A program made the position numbers and the translations under genes. Positions 8,412-17,230 of a DNA stretch of 64,000 bases are shown one piece after another. Within the stretch, counting starts at the first letter, position 1. Each line of letters opens with the position of its first letter. The stretch is from Massilia sp. BSC265 (GTDB lineage Bacteria > Pseudomonadota > Gammaproteobacteria > Burkholderiales > Burkholderiaceae_D). Below the pieces are notes generated by a model. That model saw nothing but the letters and a program-made list of their open reading frames with translations. It was not told the DNA's origin and made no database searches. The DNA lies in NCBI RefSeq assembly GCF_000740675.1, contig NZ_JPXI01000031.1, positions 124,001-188,000 of the forward strand, in the 5' to 3' direction.

Positions 8412-9506
8412 TCAATGCCGATGGTCGATCGCCGCGCCATGCCTGCGCAAGCGCCATTCGCGCCAGGCGACGACCGCCAGCGTCAGGGCGACCAGGGGCA
8501 GCGCCGCGACCATGACGGCGGTATAGGAGCGCAGTGCGTCGTGCTGCTGGGCCGCCAGCAGGACGTAGCCCATGTAGGCCGCATACAGCCCCAGGAACAG
8601 CGCCCCCTCCCAGCGGGCGATCAGGTTTCCCGTAAAGAAGATCGGCACGCAGGCAAACGCCACCGCGAGCATCAAGGGCAGGTCGAAGGCGAGCATGGAA
8701 GGCGCGACCGTGATTCCCGTCGCACTCGCCGCCGAGGATGCGCCAAGGACCCCGAGGATGTTGAAAACATTGCTTCCGATAGCGTTGCCGACTGCGATAT
8801 CGCGCTGTCCGCGCAGCGCCGCGATGATCGACGTGGCGGCCTCGGGGAAGGACGTGCCGACCGCGACAATGGTCAGGCCGATGACCAGTTCGCTGACGCC
8901 AAGATACTGCGCGAAGCTCACCGCCGCATCCACCAGCCAGGTCGCGCCCAGTACCAGCAGGCCGAGACCGGCGCCGATGAGCAAGAGTTGCACCGCGGGG
9001 TGGCGGTCCCAGCCGCTGGAGGCGGCGCCGTCGCCGGGCAGGCCCGTGTCGCCGCCGCCGTGCTGGCGCCGCGACTGGCGGATCAGGAACACGGTGTAGG
9101 CAAGCAGCAGGCCCAGCAGCAGCAAGCCCTCGGCGCGGCCCACGTTGCCGTCGGCCGCCAGCGCGAACATCAGCACCGTGGCCCCGATCATCACCGGCAC
9201 TTCCTGGCGTACCACCTGGCGCGCCACCACCAGCGGCGCGATCAGGGCGGAGGCGCCGAGGATGAGCAGGATATTGCAGATGTTGCTGCCTACGACATTG
9301 CCCAGTGCTAGGTCGGCGCGGCCGGAGACGGCCGACTGCAGGCTGACCGCGAGTTCCGGCGCACTGGTGCCGAAGGCGACTACGGTAAGCCCGACCACGA
9401 GGGGCGAAATGCCGATCGAGAGTGCGAGCCGCGAGGCACCGCGCACCATGAGCTCGGCGCCGGCGACGAGCAGGACCAGTCCGAGCAGAAACATGAATAC
9501 TGTCAT
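8412..9506 (-). CDS. CaCA-family calcium/sodium antiporter (YrbG-like)
   Basis: 364 residues with the two inverted-repeat halves of the CaCA family. The alpha-repeats are plain: GTSAPELAVSLQSA with GNVVGSN in the first half, GTSFPEAATSIIAA with GNAIGSN in the second. It is an inner-membrane cation exchanger (Ca2+ out, Na+ or H+ in). A perfect AAGGAGG ribosome binding site precedes the ATG at 9506. It is the first gene before mrpA and may help tie Na+ gradients made by Mrp to Ca2+ export (inference). An inverted repeat and a -10-like box lie upstream (9546-9611). Confidence 0.93.
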   Translation of the reverse strand: MTVFMFLLGLVLLVAGAELMVRGASRLALSIGISPLVVGLTVVAFGTSAPELAVSLQSAVSGRADLALGNVVGSNICNILLILGASALIAPLVVARQVVRQEVPVMIGATVLMFALAADGNVGRAEGLLLLGLLLAYTVFLIRQSRRQHGGGDTGLPGDGAASSGWDRHPAVQLLLIGAGLGLLVLGATWLVDAAVSFAQYLGVSELVIGLTIVAVGTSFPEAATSIIAALRGQRDIAVGNAIGSNVFNILGVLGASSAASATGITVAPSMLAFDLPLMLAVAFACVPIFFTGNLIARWEGALFLGLYAAYMGYVLLAAQQHDALRSYTAVMVAALPLVALTLAVVAWREWRLRRHGAAIDHRH

Positions 9507-9545
9507 GCTTGCGCCTCCTTCGTACTTGCGTAAGACGAGCGAAAC

Positions 9546-9611
9546 ATCCGGCCCCCGGACGAGTCGGCGGCGCTGAGGGCGCCGCCGAGGCGTGCCCGCG
9601 GCCGGATTATA
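9546..9611 (-). promoter_or_regulatory. Promoter/structured leader of the Ca2+/Na+ exchanger-Mrp operon
   Basis: The 129-bp spacer between terC and the exchanger gene holds a perfect 8-bp inverted repeat (ATCCGGCC at 9546-9553, GGCCGGAT at 9600-9607). The repeat encloses a second hairpin with an 8-bp GC stem (9566-9573 with 9579-9586). On the minus strand a TATAAT hexamer (9611-9606) overlaps the outer arm. The arms could be an operator over the promoter, or part of a folded leader if transcription starts farther upstream. I could not match it to the Mn2+ yybP-ykoY riboswitch. Confidence 0.45.
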
Positions 9612-9635
9612 TGTCGGCAGAGTTTCGGCAGGCGC

Positions 9636-10619
9636 TCAGATCGGCGCCTGCGCATTGCCGCGGGTGCGCCACAGCGAGTAGGCCACACCGGACAGGATCA
9701 GCAGCGCCGTCACCGACAGCGACAGTCCGGCGGGAACCTTGCCGTCGAAGACGAAGTCGCCCAGGAAGATCTTGGAACCGATGAACACCAGCACGACCGC
9801 CAGCGAGTACTTCAGGTAGGTAAAGCGCGCCATCATGGCGGCCAGCGCGAAATACAGCGCACGCAGGCCCAGCACCGCGAAAATGTTCGAGGTGTAGACG
9901 ACGAAGGGATCGCTGGTGATGGCGAAGATCGCCGGCACGCTGTCGACCGCGAACACCACGTCGGTCAGTTCGACCATGCACAGCGCCAGGAACAGCGGCG
10001 TGGCGAACAGCAGCGTCTTGCCGGGGCGTGCCGGATCGGGCCGGCGCACCAGGAAGGCGTTGCCGTGGCAGCTCTCGGTGACGCGCATGCGGCGCTTGAG
10101 CCAGGCGAGCAGGGCGCTGTCGCGGATGTCCTCGCCGCTCGTCGACACGAACAGCATGCGGATGCCGGTGATCACCAGGATGGCGCCGAAGATGTACAGC
10201 GTCCAGTAGTAGTTGCTCACCAGCGCCGAGCCGGCGCCGATCATGATCCCGCGCGTGACGATGACGCCGAGGATGCCCCAGAACAGTACCCGGTGCTGGT
10301 AGGCCGGCGGAATCGCCAGTGTCGCGAAGATCAGCGAAATGACGAAGATGTTGTCCAGCGACAGGCTCTTCTCGATCAGGAAGCCGGTATAGAAGTGCAA
10401 TCCCTTCTCGCTGCCGAGTTCGAACCAGACCCACAGTCCGAAGGCCAGGCCGGCGGTCAGGTACAGCGCCGACAGCTTCAGGCTTTCCTTGACCCCGATG
10501 ACGTGGTCCTTCTTGTTCAGCACGCCGAGGTCGAAGGCCAGCAGGGCGACCACGATCGTGAGGAATACCAGCCAGGTCCAGGCCGGCGTGCCGAGCCACA
10601 TTGCAGTGAGCATGTCCAT
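9636..10619 (-). CDS. TerC/Alx-family membrane protein
   Basis: 327 residues, about nine hydrophobic segments, with family motifs EKSLSLDNIFVISLIF and ELTDVVFAVDSVPAIFAIT. TerC/Alx proteins are linked to Mn2+ export, alkaline-pH response and tellurite resistance, and several serve metalation of secreted proteins. The ATG at 10619 has a GGAGG site 7-8 bases upstream. It lies 35 bp after the TerB-like gene. The two, plus the cation exchanger and Mrp genes downstream, form a run of same-strand ion-homeostasis genes. Confidence 0.93.
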   Translation of the reverse strand: MDMLTAMWLGTPAWTWLVFLTIVVALLAFDLGVLNKKDHVIGVKESLKLSALYLTAGLAFGLWVWFELGSEKGLHFYTGFLIEKSLSLDNIFVISLIFATLAIPPAYQHRVLFWGILGVIVTRGIMIGAGSALVSNYYWTLYIFGAILVITGIRMLFVSTSGEDIRDSALLAWLKRRMRVTESCHGNAFLVRRPDPARPGKTLLFATPLFLALCMVELTDVVFAVDSVPAIFAITSDPFVVYTSNIFAVLGLRALYFALAAMMARFTYLKYSLAVVLVFIGSKIFLGDFVFDGKVPAGLSLSVTALLILSGVAYSLWRTRGNAQAPI

Positions 10620-10654
10620 GACGTCCTCCGCTTAACGGTAAATGGCGCCTGGCC

Positions 10655-11083
10655 TCAGGTGGCCAGGGCCGCCGTGGTGAAGGAATCCTCGGCTTCCGCC
10701 CGGCCGAACCAGGCCCGGGCCGCACGCCGCACCAGGGTCGCTTCGCGGCCGTCGAGATGGCCGTCTGCGTGGACGATGTCGACCATGGTCCGCCACACGC
10801 GGATCTGCAGCAGCGGATCGCGGATCTCCACCAGCAGGGCGTCCATCAGCCGTGGATCGATCTCGACCATGCCGGCGTGGCGGTTGGCCGCGGCATCGAG
10901 CAAGTCTTCGCACAGGTCGCGCAGCGTGCGGTCGAAGGTGTCGTCGTCGATGTCGACCTGCTCCAGGTAGGTGGAATGGTGCATGGCCTGGACCTCGGAC
11001 GGGCTCAGATGGCCGTCGACGATCATGGTCAGGGCCAGGATGCGGCTGACTGCTTCGGGACTATTGGCGGTGTATGTGTGCAT
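10655..11083 (-). CDS. TerB-like tellurite resistance/cytoplasmic helical protein
   Basis: 142 residues, soluble and mostly helical. Two acidic helix-loop repeats (ALTMIVDGHLSPSE and DIVHADGHLDGREA) are typical of the TerB fold, where such acidic turns bind divalent metal. The ATG at 11083 has a GAGG site and is preferred over an upstream in-frame ATG at 11206 that would read through the promoter. It is next to TerC, its usual genomic partner. The promoter is shared with the divergent nhaR-like gene (spacer 11084-11188, AT-rich). Confidence 0.8.
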   Translation of the reverse strand: MHTYTANSPEAVSRILALTMIVDGHLSPSEVQAMHHSTYLEQVDIDDDTFDRTLRDLCEDLLDAAANRHAGMVEIDPRLMDALLVEIRDPLLQIRVWRTMVDIVHADGHLDGREATLVRRAARAWFGRAEAEDSFTTAALAT

Positions 11084-11188
11084 GGCGACCTCGTTGAATG
11101 AAAGTGAGATCACTATAGGAGCGCGCAAAACTAAAGTAAAATCGATTAATCTTTCGTAAAGAGTAAGTTTTATTGAGGTTTCGCCGCC

Positions 11189-12085
11189 ATGATCAACTAC
11201 AAGCACCTACATTACTTCCATGCGGTCGCCACGCACGGCACGGTGGCGCGTGCGGCCGCGCAGCTGCACGTGACGGCCCAGGCGATCAGCATGCAGCTGC
11301 AGGTGCTGGAGGAGCAGCTGGGCGAAGCACTGTTCCAGAAGAAGGGGCGGGTACTGGAACTCACCGAGGCGGGCAAGACCGTGCTGCGCTATACCGAGCA
11401 GATTTTCAATCTCGGCAACGAGCTGGAACAGGCGGTGCGGCGCGGCGTCTTCACGGGCGAGGAAACCCTGCGGGTCGGCATCTGCGACGTGATCGCCAAG
11501 ACCATGGCCTTCCGCCTGCTGCAGCCGGCACGCGAGGCCGGCCTGGCGATGCGCCTGATCTGCAGGGAAGGGCGCTTCGACGACCTGGTGCTCGACCTGA
11601 CCGCGCACAAGCTCGACCTCGTCATCTCCGACCAGGGTTTGCCGACCGGGGGCGCGGTGCGCGGCTACACGCGCCTGCTGGGATCGAGCACGCTGACGGT
11701 GGTGGGGCATCCTGACCTGTGCCGCGCCTGGCCCGGCGAATTCCCGCAGCGCTTGAAGAATGCCCCCTTCCTGCTGCCGGGGCAGGACGCTGCCATCCAT
11801 AGCCAGCTGAAGAGCTGGTTCGAAACCAACGACCTGCGCCCGATCACGGTGGGCGAATTCGACGATGGCGCGCTGCTGAAGTCCTTTGCCCGCGCCGGCA
11901 CCGGCTTCATCGTCGTGCCGACGGTGCTGAGCGAGATCGTGCGGGCCGAGAACGGGCTCGAAGCGATCGGCACCATCGACAGCATCGTCGAGCACTTCTA
12001 TGCGGTGTCGGTGGAGCGGCGGGAACGGCATCCGGCGGTGCGGCGCATCCTGGATGGGGCAGGGGCGGTGTTCGGCGCAATATGA
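11189..12085 (+). CDS. nhaR: NhaR-like LysR-family transcriptional regulator
   Basis: 298 residues. The N-terminal winged HTH (INYKHLHYFHAVATHGTVARAA, residues 2-23) and the effector domain follow E. coli NhaR closely, including HKLDLVISD, LLPGQDAAIHSQL and GEFDDGALLKSFA. NhaR senses Na+ and activates the nhaA antiporter gene. Here it faces away from the terB-terC-exchanger-mrp run, so it is the natural candidate regulator of that set (inference). No nhaA is in the window. Confidence 0.88.
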   Translation: MINYKHLHYFHAVATHGTVARAAAQLHVTAQAISMQLQVLEEQLGEALFQKKGRVLELTEAGKTVLRYTEQIFNLGNELEQAVRRGVFTGEETLRVGICDVIAKTMAFRLLQPAREAGLAMRLICREGRFDDLVLDLTAHKLDLVISDQGLPTGGAVRGYTRLLGSSTLTVVGHPDLCRAWPGEFPQRLKNAPFLLPGQDAAIHSQLKSWFETNDLRPITVGEFDDGALLKSFARAGTGFIVVPTVLSEIVRAENGLEAIGTIDSIVEHFYAVSVERRERHPAVRRILDGAGAVFGAI

Positions 12086-12219
12086 CGCCGATACGAGCCG
12101 TCATGCGACTCTCCCGAACACAGGATTGCGCATTCGATATGGCAGCCAATTCACTGTCCCATATAAGGCACACTTCGCTCAAAATGAATGGTTGGCGTAA
12201 GCCTTTTGCTGTACGGTAA

Positions 12220-12250
12220 CCCCTAGTAATAAAAAACAATAGGGGAGACG
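12220..12250 (+). promoter_or_regulatory. Hairpin that can hide the ribosome binding site of the chemotaxis gene
   Basis: CCCCTA (12220-12225) and TAGGGG (12240-12245) can pair, with an A-rich 14-nt loop between. The 3' arm contains the AGGGGAG ribosome binding site of the gene starting at 12251. Folding of the mRNA would block initiation. This is seen directly; the regulatory effect is inference. Confidence 0.4.
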
Positions 12251-13807
12251 ATGAACGTTCTGAGGACAATGACAGGGCGGCGCCTGGCAGCGGGCGGCGC
12301 CGGAGTGGGTCTGTCCACGGCACTGGTCTGGCTGGTGGAAACCGTGATGCCAGGCCTGCTGGGGCCAGTCAGCGGCGCGCTGTTCACGGGCAGCGTGACG
12401 CTGGGGGCTGTCGTGAGCGCCGGTGGCGCAAAAGCCGACCGAAACGGCTTTGCCGACGTGGTCAGTCAATCGATCGACGACATCATGATCGGCGCGGCGG
12501 AGACATCTTACTTCGTCGATTCGGTGAAGAAGAAAATCGAGAAAGACGTCGAGACCGCCAGCAGGGTGGTTCAGGATGCGCAGCGTGTCGCGCATGGCAC
12601 GATCGAGATCGCCGACCACGCCGAACGTGCGCTGGCGATCGCCGCCGGGATGCGCAGCGAGAGCGTGGCTGGCCGCGCCCAGGTCGACGAGGGCCTGGTG
12701 CGCATCAGCAGCGCCCGTCATGAGGCGCAGCAGGCGGCCGGCCTGATGAATGAGCTGCAGGGAAAATCCAGGGCGATTGCCGGCTTTACCCAGGTGATTA
12801 CTGAAATTTCTGCGCGCACCAATCTGTTGGCGCTGAACGCCGCCATCGAAGCGGCGCGGGCAGGCGAACATGGACGCGGCTTCGCCGTGGTGGCAGGGGA
12901 AGTGCGCCAGTTGGCCTTGCGCACCAAGGACGCCACCGACGAAATCAGTACGATGGTCAAGTCCATCAACGAGCAGGCCGAAAAAGCCGCCGACGGCATG
13001 GGTTCGCTGGCCTCCGTGGTGCACGAGGCCACTGCCAACGTCGAGCGGGTCCATGCTCAGCTCAGCCATATCGAGCAGTCGTCGATCGAATCGGAACGGC
13101 AGATCGAGCTGATCGCCAGGGAAGCGAGGATGCATGTCCAGACCACTGGCGACATCAGTCAGGCGCTACTTGAGATCCGCGACAGCATGCTGTCTACCGA
13201 CAAGGAACTGCCGCGTGCAACGGAATCGGCCATGGCCCTGGCGGGCAAGGCGGAAGACATCGCCGGAGCATTGTCGGAATCGAGTGCTAAAACGCCGCAC
13301 GATGCGATCCGCGTGGCCGCCCAGGAAACCGCGGCGCAGATCGGACAGCTGTTCAGCGATGCCATCAAGACGGGCAAGATCAGCCGCGCAGACCTGTTCG
13401 ACCGCAGCTATACACCGATCCCGGATACCAACCCGCCCAAGTACACCACCAGGTTCGATGCCTTCACCGACCGCGTCTTGCCGCCCATCCAGGAGGCGCT
13501 GCTCGAGCGCCTGCCCCAGCTTGCCTTTGCCGGCGCGGTGGACAATAACGGCTATTTCCCGACCCACAACAAGAAGTTTTCCAAGCCGCTGACGGGCAAT
13601 TACGACGTCGATATCGTCAACAACCGTACCAAGCGAATCTTCAATGACCGCACGGGGGCGCGTTGTGGCGCGAACACCAAGCCTTTTGTGCTGCAGACTT
13701 ACAAGCGCGATACCGGCGAGGTGATGCATGACATGTCGGCGCCCATCTATGTCGATGGGAAGCACTGGGGTGGGTTCCGGATTGGCTATCGTTCCAGCGT
13801 GGCGTAG
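12251..13807 (+). CDS. Methyl-accepting chemotaxis protein with C-terminal sensor-like domain
   Basis: 518 residues. Two hydrophobic segments near the N-terminus (about 12-30 and 38-58) have almost no periplasmic loop, so sensing is not periplasmic. The signalling hairpin tip is clear at about residues 185-220 ([20 protein letters not shown], then [15 protein letters not shown]). After the coiled coil, residues about 365-518 form a separate globular domain with features such as [13 protein letters not shown] and [18 protein letters not shown], resembling Cache/PAS-like ligand domains placed C-terminally in some transducers. The CheR/CheB pentapeptide tether is absent. It is not next to other che genes. 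Confidence 0.9.
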   Translation: MNVLRTMTGRRLAAGGAGVGLSTALVWLVETVMPGLLGPVSGALFTGSVTLGAVVSAGGAKADRNGFADVVSQSIDDIMIGAAETSYFVDSVKKKIEKDVETASRVVQDAQRVAHGTIEIADHAERALAIAAGMRSESVAGRAQVDEGLVRISSARHEAQQAAGLMNELQGKSRAIAGFTQVITEISARTNLLALNAAIEAARAGEHGRGFAVVAGEVRQLALRTKDATDEISTMVKSINEQAEKAADGMGSLASVVHEATANVERVHAQLSHIEQSSIESERQIELIAREARMHVQTTGDISQALLEIRDSMLSTDKELPRATESAMALAGKAEDIAGALSESSAKTPHDAIRVAAQETAAQIGQLFSDAIKTGKISRADLFDRSYTPIPDTNPPKYTTRFDAFTDRVLPPIQEALLERLPQLAFAGAVDNNGYFPTHNKKFSKPLTGNYDVDIVNNRTKRIFNDRTGARCGANTKPFVLQTYKRDTGEVMHDMSAPIYVDGKHWGGFRIGYRSSVA

Positions 13808-14076
13808 GAGTGGGGGCAGCGCCGGCGTCCGTGCCGGTGAAACAGGCAAGGTCGCGCAGTAGCTTGCAGGCTAGGCAAACTACTGCGCCACTGGCAGGTG
13901 TAGCCGGAGGTAGTCGACGTCCAGGCTGGAACCGAGGCCTGGCTTTCCAAGGGGCGGTGTTCGGGCGCGCCCTGAATCCGGGATCTCGTATGCATGGTAA
14001 ATAAATAACAGACAGTCATTCTCCGGGCATTGCAACATGCTAGAGTGCAACAGCTTAAACTCTCAATGCCCAGCCC
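13808..14076. other. Intergenic region with one hairpin; no gene supported
   Basis: A 269-bp spacer between two plus-strand genes. GCGCAGTAG (13854-13862) and CTACTGCGC (13880-13888) form a 9-bp perfect stem, which could end the chemotaxis transcript though no T-run follows. The last 80 bases before 14077 are AT-richer and probably contain the promoter of the next gene. Short open frames here lack ribosome binding sites and coding character. Confidence 0.5.
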
Positions 14077-15534
14077 ATGTCCCCTTTCAGCACCCGCCTC
14101 GCTGCCGTTGCCGCACTCTTCGCTTCATTCACCCCTGCATGGGCTCACGACACCCTCGACGAACGCATCGCGCGGGTCGAGAACGGACTCAGGCTGCGGT
14201 TCGCCATCCAGGGCCGCCCCGTGTCGACAGCCAGCATCGCCCAGCGCATGGCGGCCTTGAACGTGCCAGGGGTGAGCGTAGCGGTCATCAATCACGGCAA
14301 GATCGAGTGGGCGCGCGGATACGGCGTCGTCGAAGCGGGCGGCAGTCGCGCGGTCGGCACCGAGACGCTGTTCCAGGCCGCATCCATCAGCAAACCTGTT
14401 GCCGCGCTTGGGGCGCTCCACCTAGTGGAACAGGGGAAGCTGTCGCTGGACGAGGACGTCAATCACAAGCTGATCGGGTGGAAGTTGCCTGCCGGGGCGC
14501 AGACTGCCGAGTCCCCCGTTACCATGCGCAAGCTGCTCAACCACAGCGCCGGAGCCACGGTGCATGGCTTCCGCGGCTACGCGGCAGGCGAGGCCGTGCC
14601 GACCCTGCCGCAGCTGCTGGACGGCGCCAAGCCGGCCAACTCCGCCCCGGTGCGTGTCGATCTCCCACCCGGCAGCCAATCGCGCTACTCCGGCGGCGGC
14701 TTCAGCGTCGCCCAGCTGCTCATGACCAGCGTCTCCGGCAAGGACTTCGCCCCGCTCATGACGGACATCGTGCTCGCGCCGCTGGGCATGAAACACAGCA
14801 CCTATGCGCAACCCCTGCCACTTGCCCTGCACGGTGCGGCGGCCACTGGCCACGACGGCAACGGCAAGCCGGTCAATGGCAAGTGGCATACCCATCCGGA
14901 ACAAGCGGCTGCCGGCCTGTGGACGACACCCTCCGATCTTGCCCGCTTTGCGATCGAACTGCAGCAGGCCAATGCCGGGAAGTCGAACAAGCTGATTTCA
15001 CAGGAAATGGCCACCCAGATGCTGACCCGTTTGAAGGGCAACTTTGGTCTTGGCATCGAGGTCCGCGAGGTCGCCGGGGAGCGCTTGTTCATGCATGGCG
15101 GTGCCAACCGGGGTTACCGGGCGATGCTGCACGCCCTCACCGATGCGGGCCAGGGCGCCGTCGTGATGACCAACAGCGACGGCGGCGGCGCCCTTGCGCT
15201 GGAAATCCTGCGCAGCATTGCTGCCGAATACGGCTGGAAGGACTTGCGTGTGATCGAGAAGCCAGTCGCGCCGGTGAGCACCGCGACGCTGGCCCGCTAC
15301 GCCGGCAACTATCAGATTGGTCCGATGAAGATTGCCGTAACCAGCAGCGGAGATCGCCTGATCGTCACCGCCCCGCCGTTCGGCGCGCAAACGCGCGAAT
15401 TTTTCCCGGCCAGCGAGACTGCCTTTTTCAACCTGAACGATGGGGCCGAATTTGCTTTCGAAGCAAACAAGGATGGCAAGTTCGACATGATCATCAATGC
15501 CGGCCAGGCGCAAAGGGCGACTCCCGTCCCGTGA
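14077..15534 (+). CDS. Secreted serine hydrolase of the beta-lactamase/class C fold
   Basis: 485 residues with a signal peptide ending about AWA-HD (residue 23). The active-site motifs of the class C beta-lactamase/PBP4-like family are seen: SISK at 103-106 (nucleophile and Lys), YSG at 204-206 (in the place of YxN) and HGG at 340-342 (in the place of KTG). A C-terminal beta-barrel-like extension follows from about residue 395 (TLARYAGNYQIG), as in DUF3471-type hydrolases. These motifs are typical of esterases and D-aminopeptidases of this fold, and true beta-lactamase activity is not implied. Confidence 0.88.
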   Translation: MSPFSTRLAAVAALFASFTPAWAHDTLDERIARVENGLRLRFAIQGRPVSTASIAQRMAALNVPGVSVAVINHGKIEWARGYGVVEAGGSRAVGTETLFQAASISKPVAALGALHLVEQGKLSLDEDVNHKLIGWKLPAGAQTAESPVTMRKLLNHSAGATVHGFRGYAAGEAVPTLPQLLDGAKPANSAPVRVDLPPGSQSRYSGGGFSVAQLLMTSVSGKDFAPLMTDIVLAPLGMKHSTYAQPLPLALHGAAATGHDGNGKPVNGKWHTHPEQAAAGLWTTPSDLARFAIELQQANAGKSNKLISQEMATQMLTRLKGNFGLGIEVREVAGERLFMHGGANRGYRAMLHALTDAGQGAVVMTNSDGGGALALEILRSIAAEYGWKDLRVIEKPVAPVSTATLARYAGNYQIGPMKIAVTSSGDRLIVTAPPFGAQTREFFPASETAFFNLNDGAEFAFEANKDGKFDMIINAGQAQRATPVP

Positions 15535-15580
15535 GCTGATCAGGAGCGAGTCTACGGATACTGCACAAGAGGATGGTCCC

Positions 15581-15903
15581 ATGATGCTCGCCCCGTTCGG
15601 TCGCACCACACTCGCCTTTGCGCTATGTGCAGCAGTTCCGTGCACGGACAGCAGTCCGAGCCGGGCAGTGTCGTAGCGACGCCCCATGCGGCGGGCAAGC
15701 CGCAGGGCGCGCCGCGCAGCAAGGGTGCCTGCGGTCCCTGCTGCGGAAGGAATCGCGCGGCAGAGGCACGTGCGACGCAAGGCATCTCGGCCGCCAACCC
15801 GGCCAATCCCTATGTCGGCAAGGATCGCTACGACAATGTGGCGGTCCGGGAGGGGACGCTGTTCTACTCGCTCACGCCGCGCTCGTCGCCCGGATGGCCG
15901 TGA
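15581..15903 (+). pseudogene. Possible frameshifted small secreted protein
   Basis: The 446-bp spacer between the hydrolase and pilC holds an ATG (15581) that opens a signal-peptide-like start (MMLAPFGRTTLAFALCAAV) but stops after 31 codons. A second frame overlapping its end runs to 15903 and encodes a polar tail ending NPANPYVGKDRYDNVAVREG and a few more residues. Joining the two frames near 15645 would give one secreted protein of about 105 residues. No family is recognised. Either a single-base indel broke a real gene or the two frames are chance. The region 15904-15980 shows nothing. Confidence 0.35.
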
Positions 15904-15980
15904 GCTATCCCACGCTGTCTCCTGCCGATGCCGCCAGGCTCAGCCCGGAAAGGATCAGGCCGATCCGAGCGTCGGAAGGA

Positions 15981-17216
15981 TCAAACCACCGAGCCCAATT
16001 TGAAGATCGGCATGTACATCGCAATCACCAGGCCGCCGATCAAGACGCCCAGGATCACCATGATCAGCGGCTCCATCAGCGAGGACAGCGCGGCCACGGC
16101 TTCATCCACTTCCTCTTCGAAGAAGTCGGCCACCTTGCCCAGCATGGCGTCGAGCGAGCCGGATTCCTCGCCGATCTGCACCATCTGGATGACCATGTTG
16201 GGGAACACGTTCGCGTTCTGCATCGAGATCGTCAGGCTGGTGCCGGTGCTGACTTCGGTCTGGATCTTCTTGGTCGCTTCCAGGTAGACGTCGTTGCCGG
16301 AGGCGCCGCCGACCGAATCGAGCGCCTCGACCAGCGGCACGCCGGCCGCGAACATGGTCGACAGGGTGCGGGTCCAGCGCGCGATGGTGGCCTTGCGAAT
16401 CACGGCGCCGAAGATCGGCAGGCGCAGCAGGATGCGGTCCATCGCCTGCTGCACCTTGCGCGAGCGCTTCCAGGCCTGGAAGAAGAAGTACAGGCCGGCG
16501 AACATCGAGCCGAAGATCAGCCACCACCAGGCAACGACGAAGTCCGAGATGCCCATCACGATCAGGGTCGGGGCGGGCAGGTCGGCGCCGAAGGTCGAGA
16601 ACACTTCCTTGAAGGCGGGGACCACCCAGATCATGATGACCGCCGTGACGACGAAGGCGATCGCGATGATCGAGATCGGGTACATCAGGGCCGACTTGAT
16701 CTTGCTCTTGATCGCCAGCGTCTTCTCCTTGTAGATCGCCAGGCGCGTCAGCAAGTCTTCCAGGATGCCGGCCTGTTCGCCGGCGCCCACCAGGTTGCAG
16801 AACAGCGGGTCGAAGTAGACCGGGTACTTGCGGAAGGCGTTGTTCAGGCTGGTGCCGGTCTCGACGTCGTTGCGCAGGTCCATGATCAGCTTCGACATGG
16901 ACGGGTTGGCGTGGCCCTTGCCGACGATGTCGAAGGACTGCAGCAGCGGTACGCCGGCCTTCATCATGGTGGCCAACTGGCGCGTGAAGAGGGTCAGGTC
17001 CTTGTCGGTGATCTTGCGCCCGCTGCGGTAGGCCTTCTTCTTGACCTTGGTGACCAGGATGCCCTGGCGGCGCAGCGTGACGTTGACGATCGCCTCGCCG
17101 CCGGCGCGCAGTTCGCCGCGCACGGTCTTGCCGGTCTTGTCCTTGCCTTCCCAGGCGTAGACCGCTTCCTTGACCTGCGCTGTCGCGCGGTTCCGGGTTT
17201 GTAGGGAGGTTGCCAT
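15981..17216 (-). CDS. pilC: Type IV pilus inner-membrane platform protein PilC
   Basis: 411 residues, the usual length, with two GspF domains (about residues 75-200 and 280-400). Family features include FTRQLATMMKAGVPL, the repeat RTLSTMFAAGVPLVEAL, and three hydrophobic segments. It anchors the type IV pilus assembly machine in the inner membrane and interacts with PilB. The start at 17216 gives the known N-terminus (KEAVYAWEGKDKTGK soon after). pilB lies 14 bp upstream on the same strand. pilD, often next in this operon, does not follow. Confidence 0.94.
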   Translation of the reverse strand: MATSLQTRNRATAQVKEAVYAWEGKDKTGKTVRGELRAGGEAIVNVTLRRQGILVTKVKKKAYRSGRKITDKDLTLFTRQLATMMKAGVPLLQSFDIVGKGHANPSMSKLIMDLRNDVETGTSLNNAFRKYPVYFDPLFCNLVGAGEQAGILEDLLTRLAIYKEKTLAIKSKIKSALMYPISIIAIAFVVTAVIMIWVVPAFKEVFSTFGADLPAPTLIVMGISDFVVAWWWLIFGSMFAGLYFFFQAWKRSRKVQQAMDRILLRLPIFGAVIRKATIARWTRTLSTMFAAGVPLVEALDSVGGASGNDVYLEATKKIQTEVSTGTSLTISMQNANVFPNMVIQMVQIGEESGSLDAMLGKVADFFEEEVDEAVAALSSLMEPLIMVILGVLIGGLVIAMYMPIFKLGSVV

Positions 17217-17230
17217 AGTGTTCCAATCGC

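Noticed and set aside
6147..9311. A very long plus-strand open frame opposite the Mrp genes.
   Set aside because: It is the GC-rich mirror of the real minus-strand genes: Gln/Arg/His-rich, with no domain or ribosome binding site.
9507..9635. A yybP-ykoY Mn2+ riboswitch before the cation exchanger or TerC.
   Set aside because: The expected conserved loops are not seen, so only a generic structured or operator region is reported.
13786..14019. Short frames on both strands between the chemotaxis and hydrolase genes.
   Set aside because: They overlap a hairpin and the next promoter and show no coding signal.
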